A stretch of 57,739 nt of DNA from an uncultured Propionibacteriaceae bacterium. Its GTDB lineage: Bacteria > Actinomycetota > Actinomycetes > Propionibacteriales > Propionibacteriaceae. Location of the stretch: NCBI GenBank assembly GCA_936924635.1, contig CAKZHP010000115.1, positions 1 through 57,739 of the forward strand. Direction: 5' to 3'. Both the position numbers and the translations under genes were made by a program. A model generated the notes under the pieces. That model was not told the origin of the DNA and made no database searches. It worked only from the letters and a program-made list of their open reading frames with translations. This document shows, one piece after another, positions 8,453 to 16,951 of this stretch (its first letter is position 1; every line of letters starts with the position of its first letter).

Positions 8453-8527
8453 TCAGGCGTTGGGGCGCTTGCCGTGGTTCGCCGCGTTCTTGCGGCGGGA
8501 ACGGCGCTTGCGGCCACCCTTACCCAT
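8453..8527 (-). CDS. Actinobacterial 50S ribosomal protein bL37
   Basis: A 24-residue, extremely basic peptide beginning MGKGGRKRRSRRKN and ending ANHGKRPNA. This matches bL37, the tiny extra large-subunit protein found in mycobacterial ribosome structures, especially its C-terminal Asn-His-Gly-Lys-Arg-Pro-Asn-Ala. ATG 8527 is preceded by GAGGAGAG, a strong ribosome binding site, and a clear intrinsic terminator follows. It lies between rsrA and pdtaS; a TAGGCT box overlapping the rsrA stop region (8583-8588) could be its own promoter. It is far below usual gene-calling length and easily missed. Confidence 0.9.
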   Translation of the reverse strand: MGKGGRKRRSRRKNAANHGKRPNA

Positions 8528-8590
8528 GGTGCTCTCCTCTACCTCGACTCTGACCCAGCCGTCTCGGTGGGCACGACGGGGCAGCCTACC

Positions 8591-8869
8591 TCAGCAGCCC
8601 CGCTCGATCCGCATGGACGAGATCCGGAACGAGATCCGGGTCGCAAGACCCACCGGCGCGGGGGTGGGGGCGGCAGCCGAACGCTTCACCAGCGCGCGGA
8701 CGGCCGTCCACACCTCTGCCTGGTCCAGGCACGGCTCGCACGCGGCCAGGTGCTCCCGGATCGACTCCTCGGTCGCCTGGTCGACCTCGTGGTCGAGGAA
8801 GGCGTGGATGTTCGCGAGCACGTCGGCGCACTCCTGGTCGTGAAGGCTCTGGCTCGGGTCGTCAGGCAT
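8591..8869 (-). CDS. rsrA: Zinc-binding anti-sigma factor RsrA
   Basis: 92 residues of the ZAS family. It carries Cys14, and the H-x3-C-x2-C motif as His40, Cys44 and Cys47 (HLAACEPC). In Streptomyces RsrA and mycobacterial RshA, zinc-bound thiols hold SigR/SigH; disulfide formation under thiol oxidation releases the sigma factor. The start codon overlaps the sigR stop (ATGCCTGA), so the two are translationally coupled and made in step. The C-terminal region (about 65-92) is variable and rich in Ala/Pro/Arg. It is probably transcribed from the SigR-type promoter upstream of sigR. Confidence 0.93.
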   Translation of the reverse strand: MPDDPSQSLHDQECADVLANIHAFLDHEVDQATEESIREHLAACEPCLDQAEVWTAVRALVKRSAAAPTPAPVGLATRISFRISSMRIERGC

Positions 8870-9503
8870 CGCGCCTCCCGACCAGACCCTGCTCCTGGGC
8901 GTACTCCTGCAGCTTGGTGCGGAGCTGGCCGCGCGCCCGGTTGAGCCGCGACATCACGGTGCCGATCGGCGTGCCCATGATCTCGGCGATCTCCTTGTAG
9001 GCGAAGCCCTCGATGTCGGCGAGGATCACGGCCGTACGGAAGTCGTCGGACAGGGACGCGAGCGCCTCGGTCACCGCCCCGTCGGGCATCGCCTCCAGCG
9101 CCTCCACCTCCGCGGAGCGCAGGCCGGTGCTGGTGTGCGACTCGGCGCGCGCCAGCTGCCAGTCCTCGACCTCGGGGTCGTCGGAGAGCTGCGGCTGCCG
9201 CTGCGCCTTGCGGTAGCTGTTGATGTAGGTGTTCGTGAGGATGCGGTAGAGCCAGGCCTTGAGGTTGGTGCCGGGCGTGAACTGGTGGAACGCGGAGAAC
9301 GCCTTGACGTAGGTGTCCTGGACCAGGTCCTCGGCGTCGGCCGCGTTGCGCGTCATCCGCAGCGCTGCTCCGTAGAGCTGGTCGACGAACGCCATGGCGT
9401 CGTGCTCGAAGCGCTCCGCCCGCTCGTCGTCGGTCTCCGTCTCGAGGTCGACCACGTCGATGTCGACGCCCCCGCCGGTCTCGGCTTCCCCGTTGATGCT
9501 CAT
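8862..9503 (-). CDS. sigR: ECF sigma factor SigR (SigH of mycobacteria)
   Basis: 213 residues from ATG 9503. Region 2 includes DAMAFVDQLYGAALRMTRN, AEDLVQDTYVKAF and LKAWLYRILTNTYINSYRK; region 4 includes YKEIAEIMGTPIGTVMSRL. These match SigR/SigH closely. SigR directs thiol-oxidative stress genes (thioredoxin, mycothiol recycling, proteolysis) and is held by RsrA, encoded next. An autoregulatory promoter (GGGAAT-N18-GTT) lies at 9584-9610. The frame also has an upstream ATG at 9574, right at the expected transcription start, which would add 24 residues; Streptomyces makes a longer, unstable SigR isoform, so a second product is possible here. Confidence 0.95.
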   Translation of the reverse strand: MSINGEAETGGGVDIDVVDLETETDDERAERFEHDAMAFVDQLYGAALRMTRNAADAEDLVQDTYVKAFSAFHQFTPGTNLKAWLYRILTNTYINSYRKAQRQPQLSDDPEVEDWQLARAESHTSTGLRSAEVEALEAMPDGAVTEALASLSDDFRTAVILADIEGFAYKEIAEIMGTPIGTVMSRLNRARGQLRTKLQEYAQEQGLVGRRDA

Positions 9504-9583
9504 CAGCCACGACCCTAGCGCCAGCGGACCGTGCATGGCACGCCCCCTGGACGGAAGAACGGTCGAGGTGGTCATGCCGGGGC

Positions 9584-9610
9584 AACCCTGCCCACCGGGG
9601 TGATATTCCC
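9584..9610 (-). promoter_or_regulatory. SigR autoregulated promoter
   Basis: On the minus strand GGGAAT (9610-9605) is followed by exactly 18 bases and GTTGCC (GTT at 9586-9584). This is a full match to the SigR/SigH consensus GGGAAT-N18-GTT. Transcription would begin near 9577-9575, immediately before an in-frame ATG at 9574. Confidence 0.85.
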
Positions 9611-9670
9611 TCCCCCGACCGAGGAATGAGAAGGCTGGTACGCGGCCGCTGGGGCACCCCCCGCGCGGCG

Positions 9671-10333
9671 TCAGCGCCTGGGGATGAGGCCGTCCACGAA
9701 CCCGGCCACCGCGTCGACGACCAGGGCCATCGCCTCCTCGGTCGGCATCGTCCGCTTCAGCGGCACCAGGTCGTGCCCGGCCATGGGCATGGTGAGGATG
9801 CTGCGGCTGCCGGCGAACCACCCGTCGGGCACCGCCTCCCTCAGCTCGGCCGTGCCGCCGAACGGGTCCCGCTCCCCCTGCACCACGAGCAACGGCCCCG
9901 GCACGCCGAGCAGCTCCGGCAGTCGTGACTTCTCGGGCTGGCCGGGCGGGTGCAGCGGGAACGACAGAGCCACCACCCCGGCCTGGGCGCGCAGGTCGGG
10001 GCGCGCGCTGCCGCGGCAGGCGCAGCGGGCGCCCGCGCTGTGCCCACCGACGACGAGCGGCAGCCCGGCGTACCGCTGGCCGACCCAGGCCACCGCGCTG
10101 GCCCAGCCCTCGTCCAGCACCGGCGGGCGCGGGGTCATCCGGCCGCCCGCGGCCCTCCAGGGCTGCAGGTGCCGCACCACGGTGATGCCCCGGACGGGCA
10201 GACCCTCGGCCAGGGCCACCAGGTCGCGCCCGTCGATCTTGCCGCTCGCGCCGTGGCCGAGCAGCAGCACCGCCCGCGGGTCGCCGGCCTCGGCCGCGTA
10301 CGCGACCCCGCCGTCGTCGAGCGTGACGGTCAT
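9671..10333 (-). CDS. Alpha/beta hydrolase, KANL3/Tex30-like dienelactone hydrolase family
   Basis: 220 residues with an alpha/beta-hydrolase fold. LLLGHGASG forms the oxyanion loop, GGHSAGARCA holds the nucleophile Ser in a GxSxG-like elbow, QGERDPFG supplies the acidic residue and AGHDL the histidine. This resembles the bacterial KANL3/Tex30 family of small hydrolases of unknown substrate. The start overlaps the stop of the upstream SRAP gene (ATGA at 10330-10333), so the two are co-translated. It ends about 60 bases upstream of the sigR promoter. No signal peptide, so cytosolic. Confidence 0.8.
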   Translation of the reverse strand: MTVTLDDGGVAYAAEAGDPRAVLLLGHGASGKIDGRDLVALAEGLPVRGITVVRHLQPWRAAGGRMTPRPPVLDEGWASAVAWVGQRYAGLPLVVGGHSAGARCACRGSARPDLRAQAGVVALSFPLHPPGQPEKSRLPELLGVPGPLLVVQGERDPFGGTAELREAVPDGWFAGSRSILTMPMAGHDLVPLKRTMPTEEAMALVVDAVAGFVDGLIPRR

Positions 10334-11049
10334 GAGTCCGCCAGCGGGGCGACCAGCTCGGGGCCGTCGTTGCGCACATCGCTGACCAGGGGCGACACGG
10401 CGTACGCCTCCAGCGCGTCGCCGTCGACCTCCATCAGGCCCAGCGCAGCCGCGGGGTCGGTGAGGCCGGGGTCGAGCCAGTCGGCCCAGGCCTGCGGCGG
10501 CACGGTCATCGGCATCCGGTCGTGGATGTGGCCGAGCCGGTCGGTGGCGGTCGTGGTGATGACGGCAACAGACGTCAGCCAGGCGTCGGGGCCGTCGGCC
10601 GCGGGGTCCTTCCAGAACTCGTAGATGCCGGCCATGACGAACGGGCCGGAGTCGGGCCGGATGAAGAACGGCTGCTTGACGGGCTTGCCCTTCGCGGTCC
10701 TCTGCCCCGTGACGTACCACTCGTAGTAGCCGTCGGCCGGCAGCAGGCAGCGCCGGGTCGCGAAGGCCTTGCGGAACGACGGCTTCTCCGCCACCGTCTC
10801 GGCTCGCGCGTTGATGAGCGGCGCGCCGCTCTTGGGCCCCTTGGACCAGGAGGGCACCAGGCCCCACCTCGGCGTCACCAGGATCCGGGCCAGGTCGCCG
10901 GTCTCCTTGTCGGCCCGGCGCATCACGGCCGGCACGGGGTCTGTCGGCGCCACGTTCCAGGACGGTTCGGGCACCTGGAGGATCTTCTCCAGCTCGAACG
11001 TCTCGGTCAGCGAGTCGACGTCGGCCGAGGCCGCATAGCGTCCGCACAT
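10330..11049 (-). CDS. SRAP/HMCES-type abasic-site processing protein (YedK family)
   Basis: 239 residues starting MCGRY. Removal of Met exposes Cys2, which in HMCES/YedK forms a stable thiazolidine crosslink with abasic sites in single-stranded DNA. Other family residues are visible: Asn80 (LINARAET), Glu110 (DGYYEW) and His176 (GHIHDRMP), matching the YedK active site. It protects ssDNA abasic sites at replication forks. A TACATT box (11057-11062, minus strand) lies 7 bases upstream of the ATG, suggesting a leaderless transcript. It overlaps the downstream hydrolase gene and is divergent from the DoxX gene. Confidence 0.93.
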   Translation of the reverse strand: MCGRYAASADVDSLTETFELEKILQVPEPSWNVAPTDPVPAVMRRADKETGDLARILVTPRWGLVPSWSKGPKSGAPLINARAETVAEKPSFRKAFATRRCLLPADGYYEWYVTGQRTAKGKPVKQPFFIRPDSGPFVMAGIYEFWKDPAADGPDAWLTSVAVITTTATDRLGHIHDRMPMTVPPQAWADWLDPGLTDPAAALGLMEVDGDALEAYAVSPLVSDVRNDGPELVAPLADS

Positions 11050-11161
11050 GGCGCGAAATGTACGCGGACCCGCGTCCCGGGTGCCTCGCGCGCGACGGCA
11101 GGAGGGTGCAATCGCCGCCCGGGGGTGTGCATCGGGCCTGGTTCACGGTAGGAATGGACCC

Positions 11162-11821
11162 ATGAGTCTGCTGCGTTTCGCTGGCCGCACGATGCTTGCC
11201 AGCTTCTTCGTCGTCCAGGGTGCCAAGGCCGTCGTCAACCCCGAGCCGCTGGTGGCCGACGCGGAGCCCATCGCCCGGTCCGTCGTGCCGCTGGTGCAGA
11301 AGGTCGCCCCGCCCTCGGTGGCCGGCTACATCCCAGAGGACACCAAGACGCTGGTCCGGGTGAGCGGTGCCGCCCAGGTCGTCGGTGGCCTGATGCTGGC
11401 GACCGGCATCGGCCGTCGTCTCGGCGCCGGCGTGCTGGGCCTGTCGATGGTCCCCCACGTCATCGCCGCGCGCCCCCGCAAGGCCACCTCCATCGAGGAC
11501 CGTGACGCCGCCAAGTCGCAGCTGCTGCGCAACGTGGCGCTGCTGGGCGGCGCGATCCTGGCCTCGCAGGACACGCAGGGCAAGCCGAGCCTCGCCTGGC
11601 TGGCCAGCGACCGCAAGGACCGGCTCGCCCACGACCTCACCGCCGGCGCCAAGCGCACCGGGCGCGGGGTCGCCAAGGAGACCAAGCGCGCCGCCAGGCT
11701 CGCCGCGAAGGAGGCGCAGCGGACCCAGAAGCAGCTGGGCCGTGAGCTCAAGATGGTGGGCCGCGAGGCCAAGGTCCAGGCCGGCAGCGCCCAGAACAAG
11801 ATCGAGTCGGCTCTCAGTTGA
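11162..11821 (+). CDS. DoxX family membrane protein with long basic C-terminal tail
   Basis: 219 residues. The N-terminal 150 or so residues contain hydrophobic helices typical of DoxX (RFAGRTMLASFFVVQGAKAV, VRVSGAAQVVGGLMLATGIG, LLRNVALLGGAILAS). The last 70 residues are Lys/Arg/Ala-rich, probably a cytoplasmic helix or coiled coil. In mycobacteria a DoxX protein joins a membrane-associated oxidoreductase complex in redox defence; whether this one does is inference. TAGGAA and AGGAA-like sequences precede ATG 11162. It overlaps the aroA start (TTGA), so it is co-transcribed with aroA. Confidence 0.85.
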   Translation: MSLLRFAGRTMLASFFVVQGAKAVVNPEPLVADAEPIARSVVPLVQKVAPPSVAGYIPEDTKTLVRVSGAAQVVGGLMLATGIGRRLGAGVLGLSMVPHVIAARPRKATSIEDRDAAKSQLLRNVALLGGAILASQDTQGKPSLAWLASDRKDRLAHDLTAGAKRTGRGVAKETKRAARLAAKEAQRTQKQLGRELKMVGREAKVQAGSAQNKIESALS

Positions 11822-13095
11822 GCCACGACCTCACCGGCCCGCAGTGGCCGGCCCCCCGCGCCGTCAGCCCGCTGGCGGCGCGGGTCGTCGTTCCGGGGTC
11901 GAAGTCCGCGACCGCCAGGGCCTTGGTCCTCGCCGGGATCGCGTCCGGCCCGGGCACCGTGTCCGGTGGCCTGGAGGCTCGCGACAGCGCCCTGATGCGC
12001 GGCGCGCTGCGCGCCCTGGGGGCCGAGATCGACGACGCCGACCCGGCCACCTGGTCCGTACGCCCCGTGGCCACCCCCACCGCGGCGAGCATCGACTGCG
12101 GCCTGTCTGGCACCGTGGCCCGTTTCGTCCCCCCCATTGCTGCCCTGGGCGGCGGCACCATGTCGTTCCACGGCGACCCGGAGGCCTCGGCTCGTCCCGT
12201 CGCCCCCCTGCTCGGTGCGCTCGCGCTGGCGGGAGCCACCATCGAGGGCGACCGCCTCCCGTTCACCGTCACAGGCCCCGTACGCGGCGGGGTGGTGGAG
12301 CTCGACGCGTCGGGCTCCTCCCAGTTCGTCTCCGGCCTGCTGCTCACGGCGGCCCGCTTCCCCGAGGGGCTGACGGTCCGTCACGCCGGGCCGCCCATCC
12401 CCTCCCGGCCGTACCTGGACCTCACCGTCGGCCTCCTGCGCGCCCGCGGCGTCGCCGTGGCACAGCCCGACGAGAACACCTGGGTCGTCGAGCCGGGCCC
12501 CGTCGCCCCCGCCGACGAGACCGTGCCGCCGGACCTGATGAACGCCGCCGCGTTCCTCTCCGCCGCGCTCGTCGCCGGTGGCAGCGTCACCGTGCCGGGG
12601 TGGCCTGAGGTCGAGGTGCCCGGCACCGAGGTGCCGGAGATCCTGGCGCGGTTCGGGGCACAGGCCGCGTACGGGCCCGAAGGCCTCACCATCAGCCACA
12701 CCGGTGACCGCTGGCGGGGCATCGAGATCAACCTGCACGCGACGTCGGAGGTGACCCCCGTGGTGGCCGTGCTGGCCGCGCTGGGCGAGGGTGAGTCGCG
12801 CATCACCGGCGTGGAGCACATCCGCGGCCACGAGACCGACCGGTTGCACGCCCTGGCCGAGGAGATCAACGGGCTGGGCGGCGACGTCAGCGAGCTGCCC
12901 GACGGGCTGGTGATCCGGCCGCGGCCGCTGCGCGCGGGCGTGTGGCACTGCTACGCCGACCACCGGCTCGCGCACGCCGGCGCCCTGCTCGGGCTGGCCG
13001 TCGACGGCGTGGTGCTCGACGACGTGGGGTGCACGTCCAAGACCATGCCCACCTTCCCGGAGGTCTGGCAGGGCATGGTGGAGGCCACGGCATGA
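11818..13095 (+). CDS. aroA: 3-phosphoshikimate 1-carboxyvinyltransferase (EPSP synthase)
   Basis: 425 residues, the normal length. It joins shikimate-3-phosphate and PEP in the sixth step of the shikimate pathway in the cytosol. Family motifs: VVVPGSKSATARALV (substrate loop), DCGLSGTVARF (PEP-binding region), GDPEASARPVAPLL, SGSSQFVSGLLL, and HIRGHETDRLHAL near the C-terminus. The start is TTG 11818, whose last bases overlap the DoxX stop (TTGA), so it is expressed by coupling. It overlaps rsgA by ATGA. Linkage of aroA to sigH/sigR and rsgA is conserved in actinobacteria. Confidence 0.95.
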   Translation: MSHDLTGPQWPAPRAVSPLAARVVVPGSKSATARALVLAGIASGPGTVSGGLEARDSALMRGALRALGAEIDDADPATWSVRPVATPTAASIDCGLSGTVARFVPPIAALGGGTMSFHGDPEASARPVAPLLGALALAGATIEGDRLPFTVTGPVRGGVVELDASGSSQFVSGLLLTAARFPEGLTVRHAGPPIPSRPYLDLTVGLLRARGVAVAQPDENTWVVEPGPVAPADETVPPDLMNAAAFLSAALVAGGSVTVPGWPEVEVPGTEVPEILARFGAQAAYGPEGLTISHTGDRWRGIEINLHATSEVTPVVAVLAALGEGESRITGVEHIRGHETDRLHALAEEINGLGGDVSELPDGLVIRPRPLRAGVWHCYADHRLAHAGALLGLAVDGVVLDDVGCTSKTMPTFPEVWQGMVEATA

Positions 13096-14084
13096 GCCCG
13101 CGCGGGGTGTACGCGGACGACCACGCCAGCTTCGACCGCCCGGCCCGCCGCACCAGGCCCCGCACCAAGGACCGTCCCGACTACTCCGACCGGCCGACCG
13201 CCCGGGTGATCACGATCGATCGCGGGCGCTACCGGTGCGCGATCGACGGCCAGCAGGTGACAGCGGCCAAGGCGCGCCAGCTCGGCCGCAAGTCGGTGAT
13301 CGTCGGCGACCTGGTGCGCCTCGACGGCGACACCTCCGGCGAGGAGGGCACCCTGGCGCGGATCGTGGACGTGGTCGAGCGCACCACCGTGCTGCGGCGG
13401 TCGGCCGACGACACCGAGGGCGACGAGCGCCCGATCGTCGCCAACGCCGACCAGATCATGATCGTGACCGCCCTCGCCGACCCGCCGCCGCGGATGGGGA
13501 TGATCGACCGCATCCTGGTCGCCGCCTACGACGCGGGCATCGACCCGGTGCTGTGCCTCACCAAGTCCGACCTCACGACGCCGGACGCGCTGGTCGCCGC
13601 GTACGGGCCGCTGGACATCCCGATCGTCGTGACCGGGCGCGGCAGCGACCTCACGTCCGTACGCGAGGTGCTGGCCGGGCGCGTCAGCGTGCTCGTGGGG
13701 CACTCCGGCGTCGGCAAGTCGACCCTGGTGAACGCCCTCATCCCGGGCGTGGACCGAGCCACCGGCGAGGTCAACGACGTCACCGGCCGCGGTCGCCACA
13801 CCTCCACCTCCGCGATCGCCCTGGAGCTTCCCGACGGTGCCGGCTGGGTGGTCGACACCCCCGGCGTACGGTCGTTCGGGCTCTCGCACGTGCGGCCCGA
13901 GAACGTGCTGCGCGCGTTCCCCGACCTAGAGGCGATCTCTGCCGCCTGCCCCCGCGGCTGCACCCATGCGGCCACGGAGCCGGAGTGCGCCCTCGACGAG
14001 GCCGTGGCGAAGGGCCGGCTCGCCCCCGAGCGCTTGGCGTCGTTCCGTCGCGTCCAGGTCGCACACGCGTCGTGGGAACGCTGA
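13092..14084 (+). CDS. rsgA: Ribosome small-subunit-dependent GTPase RsgA
   Basis: 330 residues. An N-terminal OB-like region is followed by a circularly permuted GTPase domain: TKSD (G4, about 157) comes before the P-loop GHSGVGKSTLVN (about 202) and DTPGVRSFG (G3). A C-terminal zinc knuckle has CPRGCTH and a later Cys. RsgA checks 30S subunit maturation near the decoding site. The start ATG overlaps the aroA stop (ATGA). A 30-residue Arg/Pro-rich leader precedes the OB region. It ends the doxX-aroA-rsgA operon. Confidence 0.94.
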   Translation: MSPRGVYADDHASFDRPARRTRPRTKDRPDYSDRPTARVITIDRGRYRCAIDGQQVTAAKARQLGRKSVIVGDLVRLDGDTSGEEGTLARIVDVVERTTVLRRSADDTEGDERPIVANADQIMIVTALADPPPRMGMIDRILVAAYDAGIDPVLCLTKSDLTTPDALVAAYGPLDIPIVVTGRGSDLTSVREVLAGRVSVLVGHSGVGKSTLVNALIPGVDRATGEVNDVTGRGRHTSTSAIALELPDGAGWVVDTPGVRSFGLSHVRPENVLRAFPDLEAISAACPRGCTHAATEPECALDEAVAKGRLAPERLASFRRVQVAHASWER

Positions 14085-14153
14085 GATGAGAAAGTCCTCA
14101 GAGAGGGAAGCGGTGGGGCGTGCCCGGGAGGCCGGCCAGTACGGTGACGCACC

Positions 14154-16844
14154 ATGCGTCGTCTTGCCCCCGGGATCCTTGCCGCGCTCGCCCTAGCCGG
14201 CGTCGGCCCCGCCGCCCAGGCCGCCCCCGTCACCTCGACGGTGCCCGCCGTGGCACCGGCTCCCGAGGCACCCGCCCCGGCTCCCGAGGCGGTGAAGCCC
14301 CGCATGATGTGCGCCGTCCCGAACCCCACCGGAGCGGCCCCCTCCGCGGTCGAGGGCGGGCTGCACGACATGACGCCGGTGCGCATCGCCGACACCCGGT
14401 TCACCACCGGCACCGTCGGTGCCGGCTGCGTGCTCATGGTCAGCACCGGCGGCATGGCCCCTGACACGGCGACCGCGGTCGCCCTCACCGTGACGGCGGT
14501 CAGCGACGCACCCGGGTACGTCACCGCGTACCCGTGCGAGGCGGCCCGCCCGCTCGCCTCGACGGTCAACACCAGGCCGGGCGAGCCGGTGCCGAACTCG
14601 GCGATCGTCCCGGTGCAGGCCAGCAAGACCATCTGCTTCTTCGCCGCCGTCGCGACCGACATCGTGGTGGACCTCACCGGGTGGTTCGGCATCGACGGCG
14701 AGCCCTTCCACGGCCTCAGCCCTGTACGCGCCCTGGACACCCGCACCACCGCGACCACCCGCGTCGCCGCGGGCTCGGTGACCCGGCTCCCACTCGCCGG
14801 TGACGGCCTCCCGGCTCCCGCCGGCGCCCGGGCGGTGGCGGCGAACATCACCGTCGCCGAGACGTCCGGCGCGGGATACGTCACGGCGTACCCGTGCTCG
14901 GGGACGCGACCGCTCGCCTCGACGGTGAACTTCGGGCCGTCCGACATCCGCAGCAACCAGACCCTGGTGGGCCTGTCGTCGGGCGGTGAGCTGTGCCTGT
15001 TCTCCACCCACGAGGCGGCGCTGATCGTCGACGTGACCGGGTGGTTCGGCGGGGACGACGGCGGCCGCCTGGTGCCCGTGGTCGGCAAGCGCGTGCTCGA
15101 CACCCGTGACGAGGGTGGCATCGTGGCGGCCGGCACCACGCGCACGGTCGACCTGAGCCGCGTGGGTGCCCCCGGTGTCGGCCGCAACGTGGCGCTCAAC
15201 GTCACGGTGACCGACGCCACCAGCGCCGGCTTCGTCACGGTGTTCCCGTGCGGCGGCCAGCAGCCGGCCTCCTCGTCGGTCAACTTCGCCCCCGGCCTGG
15301 TGGTGCCCAACACCGTGGTGCTGCCGGCCGGCTCCAAGGGCACGGTCTGCGTGTACGCCGCCGCGGACGCCCACGTCGTCGTCGACGTCATGGGGTGGCT
15401 CGGCACGCCCGGCCCCCTGGTCTCGCTCACCGTGAACGGTCAGGACCTGCTCCCCGCGTACACGCCGGCGGGTCACAACTACGGGGTCATCTGCTCCAAG
15501 GACGCCGGAAACGTGTGGCAGGTCGGTGCGGACGCGATCAACGGGGCCACCGTGAAGGTGAACGACGTCGCCCCCGGCACGCTCACCATCGACAAGGACG
15601 CCCTGGCGACGGTGACGGTCACCTACGCCGGGAAGACCACGACCGCGTACGTGCGGTGCCTGCCGTCGAACTTCCCGCGGTACCAGTCGGCGCAGCGCGA
15701 CCTGGTGGCGCCCGGGTACTACGTGTGGGGCTCGCTGCAGCAGAACTCGTACCGGATCATCTCCGACGAGCGCGGCGGCGTGGTCTGGTACCGGTCGGCC
15801 GCCGAGGGCACCGCCGATATCAAGGTGCTCAAGAGCGGCAACCTGGCCTGGACGTGGCAGCTCGGCCCCACGTACGGCACCAGGGCCGACGGTGCGTACG
15901 TCGAGGAGAACGTGGTCGGCGGTGAGGTCCGGCGTTGGAAGACCGTCGGGACGCCCACCGACCACCACGACCTGCAGCAGCTGCCCAACGGCAACATGCT
16001 CCTGATCAGCTACCACGAGCGCTCGGGCGTCGACGTGAGCGCGCTCGGTGCCGGCTACCCGACGTCGGCGAACGTCGTCGACTGCTGGCTGCAGGAGATC
16101 AACGCACAGGGTGCCGTGGTGTGGGAGTGGCACAGCGAGGACCGCATCGGCGTGGCCGAGACGGTGGTGCAGAAGGACGCGCCCGCCCTGGTGCTCGCCA
16201 CCGACTACGCCGGCAACGCTGTCCAGCCGGCGGTGTACGACCTGATCCACGCCAACTCCGTCGACGTGGTGGAGGACGGCACCGGCGACATCATCGTCTC
16301 GGCCCGTCACATGGACGCGGTGTTCCGGGTCAGCCGCGCCACCGGCAAGATCGTCTGGAAGCTCGGGGGCAGCGCACCTGCGGACCCGGCCACCATCCAC
16401 CTCTCGGTGGTGGGCGATCCCCTGGCCGGCGTGTACAGGCAGCACGACGCCCGCCTGCTGAAGGACGGCAAGACCCTCACCGTGTTCGACAACGAGACCC
16501 GCCGGGCGGCCACGGCGAGCTCGCGCGGCGTCGAGTACACGATCGACACCGCCGCCGGCACCGCGACGATGACCGGGCAGTGGACGTACGAGACCGCCGG
16601 TGGCCAGGCGTTCGGGCTGGGGTCGATGCGGCGTACGGAGGACGGCGGCACCGTCGTGGGCTGGGGTGGCCTGCCCATGGTGATGTCGGAGTGGCTGCCG
16701 AACCGTTCCTCGGCCACGAGCAACGGCAGCTCAGGCAAGCCGGCGTCCGCCCTCCGCAACGGCTCCGTCTACAGCTACCGCGTGATCAAGGTTCCGAAGA
16801 GCACGTGGAGCGAGGCCACCCTGAGGGCCGCCGCGCACAGCTGA
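14154..16844 (+). CDS. Secreted arylsulfotransferase-like protein with three N-terminal beta repeats
   Basis: 896 residues. A signal peptide ends near AQA/AP (about residue 24), followed by a Pro/Ala spacer. Three repeats of roughly 105 residues follow (about 76-180, 189-300, 305-417); each starts with an Asp-Thr-Arg box, has a TAYPC/TVFPC-type core and ends GWFG or GWLG. A linker domain with two Cys (about 420-505) leads to an arylsulfotransferase-like six-bladed propeller (about 515-870) with DHHDLQQLPNGNMLL, VVWEWHSEDR and ARHMDAVFRVSRATGKIVWK. Enzymes of this fold move sulfate between phenolic compounds, but substrate and activity here are unproven. TACGGT lies 8 bases before the ATG, suggesting a leaderless mRNA. 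Confidence 0.85.
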   Translation: MRRLAPGILAALALAGVGPAAQAAPVTSTVPAVAPAPEAPAPAPEAVKPRMMCAVPNPTGAAPSAVEGGLHDMTPVRIADTRFTTGTVGAGCVLMVSTGGMAPDTATAVALTVTAVSDAPGYVTAYPCEAARPLASTVNTRPGEPVPNSAIVPVQASKTICFFAAVATDIVVDLTGWFGIDGEPFHGLSPVRALDTRTTATTRVAAGSVTRLPLAGDGLPAPAGARAVAANITVAETSGAGYVTAYPCSGTRPLASTVNFGPSDIRSNQTLVGLSSGGELCLFSTHEAALIVDVTGWFGGDDGGRLVPVVGKRVLDTRDEGGIVAAGTTRTVDLSRVGAPGVGRNVALNVTVTDATSAGFVTVFPCGGQQPASSSVNFAPGLVVPNTVVLPAGSKGTVCVYAAADAHVVVDVMGWLGTPGPLVSLTVNGQDLLPAYTPAGHNYGVICSKDAGNVWQVGADAINGATVKVNDVAPGTLTIDKDALATVTVTYAGKTTTAYVRCLPSNFPRYQSAQRDLVAPGYYVWGSLQQNSYRIISDERGGVVWYRSAAEGTADIKVLKSGNLAWTWQLGPTYGTRADGAYVEENVVGGEVRRWKTVGTPTDHHDLQQLPNGNMLLISYHERSGVDVSALGAGYPTSANVVDCWLQEINAQGAVVWEWHSEDRIGVAETVVQKDAPALVLATDYAGNAVQPAVYDLIHANSVDVVEDGTGDIIVSARHMDAVFRVSRATGKIVWKLGGSAPADPATIHLSVVGDPLAGVYRQHDARLLKDGKTLTVFDNETRRAATASSRGVEYTIDTAAGTATMTGQWTYETAGGQAFGLGSMRRTEDGGTVVGWGGLPMVMSEWLPNRSSATSNGSSGKPASALRNGSVYSYRVIKVPKSTWSEATLRAAAHS

Positions 16845-16860
16845 GCTCCGCGCTGACCAC

Positions 16861-16894
16861 AGAGCGCCTGCCGTACCACCGCGGCAGGCGCTCT
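16861..16894 (+). terminator. Terminator after the arylsulfotransferase-like gene
   Basis: AGAGCGCCTGCCG (16861-16873) pairs perfectly with CGGCAGGCGCTCT (16882-16894), loop of 8 bases. It is 17 bases after the stop codon and isolates the following hisN gene. Confidence 0.8.
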
Positions 16895-16951
16895 GTCGCG
16901 TCGTGGACCTGCCTGCGCTGCGGGAAGGCGCCATCCCGGTACGGTGCTGGC

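Noticed and set aside
11152..11180. GGAAT-N19-GTT around the DoxX gene start as another SigR promoter
   Set aside because: It would start transcription inside the first codons of the gene, leaving no proper start for the first membrane helix; probably chance.
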